Part shown: piece by piece, positions 23,560-33,718 of the stretch
Layout of the letters: each line of letters begins with the position of its first letter
How positions within the stretch are numbered: the first letter of the stretch is position 1
Source of the DNA: Cordylochernes scorpioides
Lineage: Eukaryota > Arthropoda > Arachnida > Pseudoscorpiones > Chernetidae
NCBI GenBank assembly: GCA_030710605.1
Contig: CP092875.1
Span: 68,586,754-68,650,753, forward strand
DNA length: 64,000 nucleotides
Direction: 5' to 3'
Made by a program: the position numbers and the translations under genes
The notes under the pieces: generated by a model
Told to the model about the DNA's origin: nothing
The model's input: only the letters and a program-made list of their open reading frames with translations
Databases searched by the model: none

Positions 23560-24120
23560 ATTAAGTTATATCCAAATGAAGACTTAGGATATGCTGTAGT
23601 TCTAGGTATGTTTGTAGAACGAGTAGTCAACTAATTTTATATAAATTATTGTTATTATTTGTTTCTTAAAATAGCACCATGCCTATATCTATTGATATAA
23701 ATAGAGTTTTCGATAAAAGAGTTTCTTATACTGGTTTGTCAAAACTATGTGAAGAAATATAGACAATTTATGAAATCAAATGTCCTCACCCGCACAAGCG
23801 CGGGCGCGTGCATAGTGACCATTTGAAATATAAAGAAAAAACATTTGAATATATTTTAAAATACTAAATATCTCTTGCATTTACATATTTGAGATATATT
23901 TTAATAAGGTAAGTAGAAATAACTGGCATGGTAAAGAGATCTAGTTGCTTTTCTAATAAATTAGAATTCATGTAACAACTCAATTTCTCAATTAATGGTG
24001 TTGTATACACGGGACTCCAGAAGTAATCTTTCGTATTTTCATGAAATATATATTTGGATAGTGGCTGTCGTGTCGCATTGTGCCACGAAACAACTCTTAT
24101 ACTTTGACAATTATTATTTA
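23560..24120. other. AT-rich, no gene seen
   Basis: Nothing is recognisable apart from a short GCGCGGGCGCGTG patch at 23800. The 136-codon minus-strand ORF (23864-24274) crosses a LINE tail into a mariner end and is not a gene. Confidence 0.5.
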
Positions 24121-24123
24121 TCC

Positions 24124-24258
24124 CACAACAACAACAAAAAGCTTTATTAAGACATTTTAGTCTTATACAGATTCTCCAAGCAGAAATGTAGGATACATGC
24201 AGTAAAGACAGTAATAGTACCTTAATATTGGTAAAATAAATGATATTTTTATCCAATA
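24124..24258 (-). mobile_element. LINE 3' tail fragment
   Basis: Read on the minus strand, it ends in GACTAAAATGTCTTAATAAA, then GCTTTTTGTTGTTGTTG. This is the same 3' UTR design (paired sequence, AATAAAG, (GTT)n tail) as the LINEs at 4621 and 62691. Confidence 0.55.
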
Positions 24259-24260
24259 TA

Positions 24261-25577
24261 CGAGGTGTGTTCAAAAAGTATCGCGACTTTTGTGTTTTTT
24301 CAAAAATTATTTATTTATTCATGAATACCTATTTTGTCCCCTTCGAAGTAATCGCCATTAGATATTATACACTTGTGCCAACGGGTTTTCCAATCTTCAA
24401 AGCACTTCAAAAAATCATTTTTAAAAATATTTTTCAGCTCCTCCTTCGATGCCGTCTTTATCTTGTCAAGCGTAGCGTAACGTCGTCCTTTCATGGGCCT
24501 CTTCAGTTTAGGGAACAAGAAAAAGTCACAGGGGGCCAGATCTGGGGAATACGGTGGCTGCGGCATCATTAGTGTGTTGTTTTTGGCCAAAAAGTCGCGC
24601 ACAAGCAACGATGTGTGAGCAGGGGCGTTATCATGGTTAAAAAGCCAATTTTTGTTCTTCCACAAATCCGGGCGTTTCTGGCGGATTGCTTCGCGCAAAT
24701 TGCGCATAACTTGCAGGTAATATTCCTTATTGACCGTTCTACCCTGTTGCAAGAACTCATGATGCACCACGCCCCTGCAATCGAAGAAAACAGTCAGCAA
24801 AACTTTCACATTCGACCGAACTTGGCGCGCTTTTTTCGGTCTTGGTTCGTGCGGCAGCTTCCATTGAGATGATTGAGCTTTGGTTTCCACGTCATAACCA
24901 TAAACCCACGCTTCGTCACCAGTTATGACCCTCTGGAGCAAATTTGGATCGTCGCGGACAGAGTCCAACATCTCATTAGCAATGTTCATGCGATGCTATT
25001 TTTGGTCGCAATTGAGCAATTTTGGTATGAATTTCGCGGCGACCCGTCTCATGCCCAAATCATTGATAAAAATCGAATGGCACGAGCCAATCGATATGTT
25101 TAGGTCCTAAGCAACTTCTCTAACGGTGATTCGACGATTGGCCAATATCATTTTCTCCACTTCATTAATTTTTTCGTCTGTTGTTGAAGTGCTCGGGCGT
25201 CCGGCACGCTCTTCGTCGTTCACATCTCGGCCTTCTGAGAACATTTTGTACCACCGATAAACGTTGCTTCGGTCCAAGGTAGCTTCTCCGTATGCCACAG
25301 TCAACATTCGGAATGCATCCGCGCACTTAATTTCGTTTTTCACACAAAATTTGATACAGGTTCTTTGATCCATTTTTTTAATAGGTAAAAATCGAAGACG
25401 ATCCAAAACACCTACAAGCAAAGCATCTGTCAACAATTAAGTGAACATTCAAAATGGCCGAGCTTGTCGGCATAAGTGAGAGACATGAGTACCAACATAA
25501 AGCCACAAAAAGATCGAAATTCGAGTATACGTAACCTGCGAAAATTCAAAAGTCGCGATACTTCTTGAACACACCTT
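24261..25577 (-). mobile_element. mariner transposon with intact ends
   Basis: Terminal inverted repeats AGGTGTGTTCAAAAAGTATC (left) and its inverse AGTATCGCGACTTTT-type sequence (right) bound 1.3 kb, preceded by TA at 24259-24260. The right end touches the C-terminal end of a Tigger transposase, which therefore reads through into the mariner end. Confidence 0.92.
24315..25373 (-). pseudogene. mariner transposase with two nonsense codons
   Basis: The frame runs from MDQRTCIKF (M at 25373) to GDKIGIHE (stop at 24315), 353 codons, the normal mariner length. It includes the N-terminal helix-turn-helix (ANRRITVREVA), WVYGYDVETK with the first catalytic region (VITGDEAW), HDNAPAHTS (second D) and YSPDLAPCDFF (third D), giving a D,D34D triad. 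No frameshift is present: two in-frame TAG codons at about 25106 and 24996 interrupt the region after the HTH. It is otherwise well preserved, so inactivation looks recent. Confidence 0.92.
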
Positions 25578-26914
25578 TATCAGCCATTAACTCTGCGATA
25601 TCACCATCAGTAAAATCATCAAAACCTTCTCCGCCCAATGAATGCGCCATCTGTACTATCTTCGAATATTCATTTAACGTTGAAATGGAATGTTCATTTT
25701 TGACTACATTTGGCCACAATATTTTCCAACAGCTATTGAGCGTTGTTTGCTTAATCGCAGTGTATGATAAGGCGATATGCTTCACATAGTCTAACATTGT
25801 AAAATTTTTCCAAGCACTAATAACTGTTAAAGATTCATTGTTCTCCCCTTGTTACAAAATATATGTAAAGGCTCGTGTTATGTACCCAGCTTTAAAAGTA
25901 CATATTATGCCTTGGTCCAATGGTTGTAAAAATGAAGTTGTGTTTTTTGGTAAACAGTTACTTCAACGTTCTCATATTCTAGATCTTGTGGGTGACCCGG
26001 CGCATTGTCAATTAACAAAAGCACTTTAAAAGTCAATCCTTTTGAACCTAAATATTTTTTGGCATCTGGGATAAAACATTCATGAAACCATTCAGTAAAC
26101 ATTGCAGCAGTAACCCACGCTTTCTTATTAGCCCTCCAATAAACGGGAAGATTATTGATGTTTACTCCTTCAAAGGCATGGGACATTTTTGATTTGTTAA
26201 TCACTAATGGTTTCATAATATAATCTCCTGAAGCATTGCTACAGAAAAGAATTGTTATGCGATCTTTTGCTGATTTATGACCACTAACCGATTTATAAAA
26301 TTTTGAGACATAAGTCCTTTCAGGCATTTTTTTCCAGAGTAACCCTGACTCATCAGCATTGAAAACCTGATCAGGGGTGTATGAATTGTCGTTAATAATT
26401 TCTGCAAAATTTGCTGGATATTCTTGGGCTGCATCTACGTCGCCAGAAGCCAGTTCACCTTTTAATTCTAAGCTCTCTGTGTAAAGAATGTCTTATTTTA
26501 AATATTTCAAACCAGCCATGACTTGCCAAAAAATTTGGCTTCTTTTCAGTTGAAGAATAAGATGGCAATTGCTCTAAATTTTTTCGTGATTTCGTAATGC
26601 TTTATTTGTTATAGCGCCCGTATCAATGGGTACTCTTTTTTGTGTTTGATCTTCTATCCAAAGCATTAACGCTTGCTCCAATTTTTCCATTGCGATATTT
26701 CTGGTGTATGATGTGCTCATATATGTGTATTGCCAGCTGCAACACTCTTTCTAATTGTGTTTTCATTTGTTCTAATAGTTCTTATTGTAGTTTGTTCATG
26801 CTATATGATATCGCAACATCTACTACTCTATCTCCCTTTCATAAGCGATCCAAAATTTCGATTTTAGTTTCTAAAGAAATAACTTTTCTTTTAACTTCTT
26901 TCTTCATTTTTTTT
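25578..26914 (-). pseudogene. Tigger (CENP-B/DDE) transposase relic
   Basis: In order on the minus strand: a CENP-B-type N-terminal HTH (KRKVISLETKIEILDRL, with stops), FNADESGLLWKKMPERTY (first D), KDRITILFCSNASGDYIMKP, LPVYWRANKKAWVTAAMF, LLLIDNAPGHPQD (second D), a frameshift where the third D block should be, and a C-terminal GEGFDDFTDGDIAELMADK. Multiple stops in the HTH and one or more frameshifts make it dead. Family assignment from the DDE blocks is firm. Confidence 0.9.
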
Positions 26915-27215
26915 TCTTAATTTATGTTAATTTGGCTGGGATTAAAGTAAAATTCAGAGGGAAAAAATGCGGGATATTTTGGAGGGAAGATTAAAAACTT
27001 GTATTTTATAAAATATTTTATATTATAATTTTTATTTAAATTAAAATGTTTTAATTTTTTTATTTTAATTAAACCTATTTGGTAAATTGCCATCATTTCC
27101 CCCCAAAATTACCGGATTTTTTCCCGCGATAAAAACAAAAATAAACTTATTTGGAAAACCGTGTAAAAGCGAAAACGTGTAAAACAAGTACCGTGTAAAT
27201 CGAGGGGAAGGTATA
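25578..27215 (-). mobile_element. Tigger/pogo transposon, truncated at the mariner
   Basis: The right boundary near 27215 (minus strand TATACCTTCCCCTCGATTTA) is a typical Tigger-like end followed by repeated GTGTAAA motifs. The left boundary is the mariner. Sequence beyond the mariner is not recognisably Tigger, so the 3' end is lost or has been replaced. Confidence 0.8.
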
Positions 27216-27780
27216 CTTTTTTCACAATTTTATCATGAATAGACAATTATCCTTTATTACCAAGCCAAAACTACAATAGAAAAATGACATCTAAAGTAAC
27301 AAGGTTACTTAAATCTTAACACTGGACTGGACTCCACAACTTAACCCATACGTTCTATTTATAGCACAAATGTGTTAAACTATGTAAGTTGTGCTACAAC
27401 AAAGAACAAAAATGCAAAGACACAACTGACATATTGGAAATGTGGCCGGGTTATGAATATTATTATAAGTTTATATTTATCGGTCATATAATAACAAGAA
27501 TATATTTTTATTTGAGAGAGATAGAGAGAGGGATATTTATAACCCAGGGAACGCAGAACACCAACTACCTGAGAAGTCCAGCTCACCAGTATGGACTAGT
27601 GGTAAGTACTTTTACTCGCGTCCTATTGTAATTGCTTAGTTGAACCAGTTGAACGGGAAGTTCCATGCTGAGGTTGAGTCTAGAAAGCTAGCCATAGATG
27701 TAGGATTGAGGTGGGTCAGTCAAAGCAGGAGCTTATTATTTAATTGCCAGACTCTCTCGTATCTTTTTATTTTTGATCGT
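27216..27780. other. No certain gene
   Basis: AT-rich sequence with a stretch near 27540-27605 of balanced composition ending in TGGTAAGTAC, a good splice-donor match. No reading frame with a recognisable domain accompanies it. Confidence 0.4.
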
Positions 27781-28377
27781 TGAATGCAGGAAGGTACAAC
27801 GGACCGACGCGGTCGATTCCATCCACCTCAGTGCACCACTTCATGATGAAACTATCCTTAGGCCCCTATATAAGCGAGGAACGACCATTAATGATGTCGC
27901 GTATGCGGTCCTGTACCCCCATCTTAGGGAGAGTTTTCTCGCGGATACCTTACCTAAATACAATATTATTCTTGTCTAGTTCCTCAACATATATATAGAC
28001 ATCGAGCATGCTGGGGACACGGATTCCATAACTCGCAAGGGCCTGTCTGAAATCAAGACGATTCTAAGCTCCTCATAGGATCCAGACGTTATTTCGGAGA
28101 AGGCCTCGTCTGGTGTATATATTTTCTATACTATTTAAAACTCTGTAAACTCTCTCTTGACCCTTGACTAGATATCAATAAACTATTTTTAATTGTCAAA
28201 AAAAATTGTCAGTGCACCACTTCACGTGCTGACAAGCAAATTGTACGCATGGCAGTGACAGATCGCTCAGTCACATCACGAACCGTAGCACAGCACATTC
28301 AGTCTGTAACACATCATCCAGTGTCTGCGCGTACCATTCGACGCCGTTTACAGCAGTGTGGTCTGTTCGCAAGACGT
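27781..28377 (+). pseudogene. Tc1 transposase fragment split by a retroposed insert
   Basis: Codons at 27785-27843 (QEGTTDRRGRFHPPQCTTS) continue after the insert at 28225-28377 with RADKQIVRMAVTDRSVTSRT, AQHIQSVTHHPVSARTIRR and QQCGLFARR. This is the second HTH of a Tc1 transposase, just before the catalytic domain. No inverted repeats or catalytic motifs remain. Confidence 0.8.
27844..28209 (+). mobile_element. Retroposed insert of unknown family
   Basis: The insert is 366 bp, flanked by a perfect 15-bp duplication, CAGTGCACCACTTCA (27829-27843 and 28210-28224), with an AATAAAC signal and an A run near the 3' end. These are hallmarks of LINE-mediated insertion. It may be a 5'-truncated LINE or a processed transcript. 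The first 135 bases are open (ILRPLYKRGTTINDVAYAV) but not recognised. Confidence 0.75.
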
Positions 28378-28695
28378 GAGATATTATTTATATATGCTTT
28401 TTACTAATTTTAGTATTGAAAATTATATTTAAGAAAAAAAAGGCATGTCTTTCAACATATTTACATTTTAAAATAGTGTTTTCATATAAATAATCTTAAA
28501 ATATTTTTTAAAAAGTAATAACACACACATTCGTAAATCTGAAAAAAAAAAACAAAGATTTAATTTTCCAATTCACAGATTAATAATTTCTTATCATTAT
28601 TTTTTTTAAACAAAATTTCGATGCAATCTATCAGAGCGTGGAGAAAATAAAATAATTAACAAAACCCCATTGAATATATTTAGATAAATTAAAAA
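28378..28695. other. AT-rich spacer, no gene seen
   Basis: A-rich and T-rich tracts only; nothing coding. Confidence 0.5.
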
Positions 28696-28842
28696 ATGAA
28701 TGTGTTAAGAATTCTTCGTTTCTGTGGTGGAATTTCTGCAGGGGCCTTTGTAGCCTTAATGGTATACTACACTTTTCTTGTTTGGACAACACCGCATAAG
28801 AGATTCCAAGATTTAGAAAGCGATACAGAATCGGAATCGTAA
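28696..28842 (+). CDS. Small ORF with predicted membrane segment (48 aa)
   Basis: ATG at 28696 in the context AAAATGA opens 48 codons to TAA at 28840. Residues about 9-31 (FCGGISAGAFVALMVYYTFL) form one strongly hydrophobic helix with small residues. A basic N-terminus (LRILR) precedes it, and a short tail follows that ends acidic (LESDTESES). This is the architecture of small mitochondrial or ER membrane proteins. No family is recognised. TTCTGCAG inside the frame could be a splice acceptor, so the 5' half may be intron. It is the only ORF in the window that looks unlike a mobile element, but length alone is weak evidence. Confidence 0.3.
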   Translation: MNVLRILRFCGGISAGAFVALMVYYTFLVWTTPHKRFQDLESDTESES

Positions 28843-29171
28843 AGATATCGATTCATGTAAGTTCTCCAGTAACCCTAACAAAGCCATAATGACGAAAAGT
28901 GGAAAAAAAGGAAAAATAAATCCATCTTGAACATTAAACAATCCAGAAAAAACCTCCTAATGAACAAGATATCCAAGGAGCTGAGGACCCAAAGATATCA
29001 ATATAAAATATAATTGTAAATGAACTCTTGTATATAACCACATGCCTCACACATTATTGTAAATATGATGATCTAGGTTGCTCTTTTTGAGTGGAACATA
29101 ATAAAGTTATTTTGGAAATAGAACCAGTGGCTTTATAAATATTCCAGGAGAGTTTTACTAGAATGTATTTC
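28843..29171. other. SINE family A tail (29030-29115) in AT-rich spacer
   Basis: 29044-29110 matches the 3' part of the 22421 SINE (TTGTAAATATGATGATCTAG, GCTCTTTTTGAG, AATAAAGT). No head is present. The remainder is non-coding. Confidence 0.55.
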
Positions 29172-29782
29172 TCATGCTGTTGTTGTCGTGTCCAAAGAAG
29201 AGCCTCAGATGTATCCGTGCATCTCTATCATAGCAGTCGCAATGTCCACTATCTTGGGTGTGTAAAGCTGCTGCTCTGGGTCTAAGTCAATTTTCTGCAA
29301 GATTGCGGCCATTGCTGGGCATGAGAATATGTGGGTAGGTGTTAGTTCCACACCAGGACAGTTGTTGAATGTCCTATAGGTTCTTGTGCCATCTGGATGT
29401 ATTGTCATTCCTTTATAGCGTTTCGTTCTGAATCTTGTTATAGTTTTTGTAATTCTCTCATAGTTTATTTCGCACATTCAATCTATTTTTTTTGCTGAAT
29501 TATATTGTATTTTGACAAAGAATCAGCGTCAAATAATGACACTTGTTCTTTCCTTTGGCTCAACTTTCTGGCTTCCTTTGCTAATTCATCTGCCATCTCA
29601 TTACCCCCGATCCCAACATGGGCAGGAATCCATTGTAGAATGCAGTTCTTCTCCAATGGTTCCAGTTGGGTAAGTAACGAGTGTATTTTCTGCGTGATTT
29701 TAGTATTGCCCTTCAGAATTAATTCTAGTGCGATATATTTCTCATAGCATGTATATATTAATAGCATCATAGCATGCATATA
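29172..29782 (-). pseudogene. LINE ORF2 C-terminus with RNase H domain
   Basis: The minus strand encodes ILQWIPAHVGIGGNEMADEL (the RNase H core with its last H and D), then after a frame change TRFRTKRYKGMTIHPDGT, NCPGVELTPTHIFSCPA (zinc knuckle C-x-...-H-x4-C) and a short end. The 3' UTR finishes GGACACGACAACAAC. A 3' end of the same family lies at 39444-39634. RNase H-bearing LINEs include the I, R1 and LOA groups; the clade is not resolved here. 5'-truncated and frameshifted. Confidence 0.8.
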
Positions 29783-30026
29783 TGAATAATAAAAAAAAAA
29801 TTATCAAAAAGATTATCTGTTAAAAACCTTATAGCTGTAAATAATTATTGCATATTTTTTATTGTATCACTTTATTACTATAATTAAAAATATTTGCACA
29901 TAAATTAGTTTTTTTACTATACTGGGTGGGGACCCGAACGAGCGTGGTAATTAAGAACCATAAAATCACGTAGAAAATATGGAAACATGAGAATGACAAA
30001 GTCATTTATTTTGATCAAAACAATTA
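29783..30026. other. AT-rich spacer, no gene seen
   Basis: No element end or coding sequence was recognised. Confidence 0.5.
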
Positions 30027-30184
30027 CAGTTAAATCTGTCTATAGCGCCCCCTTTAAATAGCGCCCGATTTTAAATACGTAGTACGATGCGATTTACATT
30101 AAAGGTGACCTGTCTATAGCACCCTCTCTATAACACCCTATTTTGGTGAGTCCCAAGAGGGGGCGCTATAGACTGGTTTAACTG
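30027..30184. mobile_element. Pogo-type MITE
   Basis: A 158-bp element with inverted ends CAGTTAAATCTGTCTATAGC / GCTATAGACTGGTTTAACTG and TA on both sides. It is internally palindromic, with repeated CTATAGCGCCC. Relatives lie at 7025 and 45898. Confidence 0.85.
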
Positions 30185-30489
30185 TATTAACAAATTTTAA
30201 CAATAAAATGTGCTGAATAATTACAAACCTAGATAAATGATATATCTGTTGATTAAAAATACAGTATTATGCTTCGATTATTACAAAAACTGGGTATAAA
30301 TGTAGAGAGAATTTAAAATATTTTTATTAAGAGCTCCATTCAACCTATCAAACAGTATACTAAAGGAGGACTTAAACCAACACGATCTAGAAGATATGTA
30401 CCAAATTTCCGTGTTAAGAAATGATACCTTCAATTAAAAAATTCATCTAATCCTACTGTTCCAAATTTTCTAAATTAAGACCTAGTCTT

Positions 30490-30740
30490 TTGATTCTTCT
30501 TATTTCTGTATCCATGAAGTTGTCTTACCTTATTAGGCTTCTATCCGGCTCGAGGTATTTGTACCTGGTGTAGTGATGCTAGATCATTTTGTAATGCCTT
30601 CCACGATTTTTGTAATCCAACTGGAATAGGCTCATCCCATGTTAGTTTTGCACCTACTATACAAGGTATTCTTCAAAATAAAGAAGATATCAATCCTCGA
30701 TTCCGACGACCTGAGGCTTAGTTAGGAGCTCATCACCCAA
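30490..30740 (-). pseudogene. BEL/Pao pol fragment
   Basis: The minus strand reads AKLTWDEPIPVGLQKSWKAL, then LHQVQIPRAG. This resembles the post-RT region of BEL/Pao polyproteins, where a WDE/W..F segment precedes the RNase H part. It is not a copy of the 33405-39249 element, so it is probably a second BEL family. Flanking frames are broken and no LTR was found. Confidence 0.5.
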
Positions 30741-30981
30741 CAGCTGCAAGGTCTGGGGGCCACCTCTACTCCACCAACTAGCCATGTGTAAATAGCCAAG
30801 ACAAGGTGACTTGAATGTAACATCTGTAAATTGAGGTGAAATTTAAAAAATATTTATTTACTAGAAAATTTTCCCGTCGTACATTCGACGATATACATAA
30901 CTATGGTTATTTGAGCGCAGAATTCATTGGAGTATTTAGATGCGTTTCCTGTTTATGGGACATCTGAGGGATTAAGATACT

Positions 30982-31430
30982 TAAAGTAACATTTAAAATA
31001 CAATATAACGCGGCTGATGATTGTAAAACGAAAATTGAAATTATACCGCGAATGTTTCTTTTATAAAAATCGAAATTTATTTTCAAAGAGAAATAGCGAC
31101 ATTTCTAACTTTGAGGATGAGGTATGGAAAGTTGAAACATGAAGAGTAATGGCGAACGGAAAAATAAAAAGTGTCCAGGGGCGGGAATCGAACCCACACC
31201 CTTCTGCTTACCGGGCAGGTGCCTTGTCCACTCGGCTAATGTAAGCAGAAGGGTGTGGGTTCGATTCCCGCCCCTGGACACTTTTTATTTTTCCGTTCGC
31301 CATTACTCTTCATATTTCACCTTTCCATACCTCATCCTCAAAGTTAGAAATGTCGCTATTTCTCTTTGAAAATAAATTTCGATTTTTATAAAAGAAACAT
31401 TCGCGGTATAATTTCAATTTTCGTTTTACG
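30982..31430. repeat. Long palindrome formed around a tRNA-like gene
   Basis: Arms 31021-31213 and 31243-31430 are near-perfect inverted copies (for example AAAACGAAAATTGAAATTAT and its inverse). The loop is about 30 bp and the whole is flanked by ATTAAGATACT (30971 and 31431). Both arms contain the 3' half of a tRNA-like gene; the loop holds its single 5' half. A diverged relative without the tRNA lies at 41716-41965. Confidence 0.85.
31172..31239 (-). tRNA. tRNA-like gene, 5' acceptor strand lost
   Basis: The minus strand reads TAGCCGAGTGG (A box), anticodon arm CTGC-CCGGTAA-GCAG, GGTTCGATTCC (B box), CCCCTGGACA and a T run. With the loop placed this way the anticodon is GGT (Thr), but position 33 is C instead of the near-universal T. 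The 5' acceptor strand is replaced by palindrome sequence, so no normal tRNA can form. Same family as 50359-50433. Confidence 0.6.
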
Positions 31431-31671
31431 ATTAAGATACTGCCAACGGATTTACCCATCTTTGCTAGAAGCGCGCGCGCGCGCTACTCACAAAAGGGAA
31501 ATTTAGAAATGTATCCTTAAATTAGATAGATATCATATTGCTCGCTTAGCAAAAACGCCTTAATTATTAAAAATGCATTCTCATTGGCATCAAAATGATC
31601 ATTTTATCATCATAAGGTAAAATACTTATGTCTAATATCATTTAATATTCTTGATTATCAGCATAGAATTC

Positions 31672-31885
31672 TCCAATGGCCCCGGATTCTTGCAAAAGTC
31701 CAATTCCACCAGCGAGTGCAAGCAACTAAACGGGGCTTTGGTACATTTGTAAGTGTAAAGTCGAACTGCTTTTCACGTGTATAGACATGTGGTGCACTTA
31801 CAGTAAAAGCAGTCGCCTACTTCTACCCAACATGATTATTATGGCCTATACTACGTGTAATAGGGATAAGCAAAACTAAAAAAAC
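31672..31885 (+). mobile_element. SINE family B body, headless copy
   Basis: CTCCAATGGCCCC through CTACGTGTAATAGG with an A-rich end, flanked by the direct repeat CATAGAATT. It starts at the same body base as the 22791 copy. It is absent from the other unit copies, so it entered after the unit was duplicated. Confidence 0.85.
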
Positions 31886-32252
31886 ATAGAATTTATCATT
31901 ATGATCATGACCTAACTAAATATTCATTGTTAGTATCATACATGATTGGCGCGAAGTAGAACTCCGAATATGTTGATCCAAACCTATCTAGATTGATTTA
32001 ACACCCAAAGAACTCCTATATAGAGAAAATGTGTTGATAACCTAAACCAAGAATTGGTCGCTATAAGATTTTAAAGGCGACATGAATATTGGACTTGAAA
32101 AGCGCGGTTAATAAAGAAAAATGATAGCAAAAGTATTTTTATAATGTTGAATAAAAGTTCATTCAAATTCGAATAAAACGTTTTATTGGTATGTTTATTT
32201 AAGGAAAGTGTTCCAAAGTTAGCATTAAAATAATTTCATTGAATAAAAAAAA

Positions 32253-32325
32253 TGCCCCGTGTGAGGATCGAACTCACGACCTTCAGATTATGAGACTGAC
32301 GCGCTACCTACTGCGCTAACGAGGC
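32253..32325 (-). tRNA. tRNA-Met (CAT), elongator
   Basis: Identical to the 20446 gene over 73 nt, with intact A and B boxes and acceptor pairing. A T8 terminator follows on the minus strand. Best-preserved tRNA of the tandem array. Confidence 0.92.
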
Positions 32326-33404
32326 GATGGGTTATCTTGTTTCTTATACTTTATATATATTTTCAAAATATCATCCCTCTTTTTACAATTCTGTACATGG
32401 GGGATAGGGGAAGGGGGGTGGGGTATATAGATTATATTAACATTAATTCATTTTATAATAATAAAAAAAAACACTTTGAGATATATGAGTTTGTAATAAA
32501 TAATTTAATTTTAAAATTTATTTTCTTCTCTTATATTTCATTTCGTATTTGTATTTTTAAAATTACACACTTTTTTATTCATTAAAATATAGTGATATTG
32601 AAAACTCTTAAACCAACGAATTTTTCAAGTGAAAAGGGTCTAAAAGAATTTTTTAAAAACCTATTTTATATATTTTCCCAATTCCTTGATTGACTACGCT
32701 ATGCATTTTGTTAATTTTATAGTTCGTCTTAACTAAATTTAATCATTTCCTTCTTTTTGAAACGAAAAAAAAAAAGATTTGAAAAATGAAACTGGGCGAA
32801 GCAGAGTAATTTGTCTAGTAAATATTAAAAGTAAAGAAAAATATTATTTTTCATGTTCATTAAGGGCACCTCTCCATTAGAAAATATTGTTTGTTTTATC
32901 ATTTAATCAATATCTTTATTAAGGCCTTTAGTCTTATATAGAGATTCTAAAAAGAGATACTAAAAAGAAGTGAGTAAAGTTTGCTTTGCGTAGAGGCGAT
33001 ATCTTAGCCAGTGAGGAACTTCCGAGGCGCGATTATTGCTAGTTGAAAACTTTCATAAAAAGAAGTGATAAAAACAGAGAGAAAGAAATTATAATTTGCA
33101 ATGTCAGATAAAATATACGTAAAATAGAGGTCTAAGTGTTGTTTATTTTAATATAAACTAGAGATGTAAGGTTGCAGAGCTATTTAGCACATTTATAAAG
33201 TAAGTTGTAGATTTAAGGGACCCCTGGCAGCTTTTTAAAATATTCCTAACGGCTTGACCTATCTTTTCTCGAAATTACTCACATGAGGAAATTTTAGAAA
33301 TGCAATCTTAAATCGAGTAAATATCATATTGTTGGCTAAGAAAAAACGCCTTGTATGATTATTAAAATTCCTCTTCATTCGCATCAAAATGATAATTTTA
33401 TCAT

Positions 33405-33677
33405 TGTTCGAATTGTAGATTTAGATTTGAGTATTTATTTAGATTTGAGTTAATGAATGAATGATTAAAACTTTGCCAAGAATTGAGTAGGTTTTATTAC
33501 CACAAATTCGATTACAATAATGATAATGGTAGGAGATTAAAAAATGTCAACAAAACACCAACAGTGCCAAGTAACAAAATCACAGATTAAAAGAAAATAA
33601 ATAAATCAATGAAACAAAATGAATTTAAGAAAAATGCAAATAAATGAATTAATGAATATTTACATTTGAATCCAACA
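33405..33677 (-). repeat. BEL/Pao 3' LTR
   Basis: 273 bp. It matches the 5' LTR except for a stretch present once here and twice there. The purine tract GTGGGGGAGTA (minus strand, 33678-33688) directly precedes it. Confidence 0.93.
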
Positions 33678-33718
33678 TACTCCCCCACAACCTTGAACTA
33701 TATACCAGTTCAAGAGCT

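Larger units (their letters stand above)
31480..33404. repeat. tRNA-Met repeat unit, copy A
   Basis: This is the first copy of a unit seen again at 39250, 41496, 45385, 60430 and 63481. Shared landmarks are AAGGTAAAATACTT-type AT blocks, AACCTATCTAGAT, AAGAACTCCTATATAGA, the tRNA-Met, AACTCTTAAACCAACGAATT and TGGCTAAGATATCGCC-type sequence (inverted). The BEL element is inserted at its end. A short alternating GC run (31473-31484) lies just upstream. Confidence 0.8.

Noticed and set aside
23864-24274. 136-codon minus-strand ORF
   Set aside because: It runs from a mariner end through a LINE tail into AT-rich sequence; the parts have different origins.
27541-27610. Possible exon ending at TGGTAAGTAC
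   Set aside because: A single donor-like match without coding domain or partner exon.
31473-31484. Alternating CG run as a Z-DNA or regulatory site
   Set aside because: Only about 12 bp, with no supporting context.
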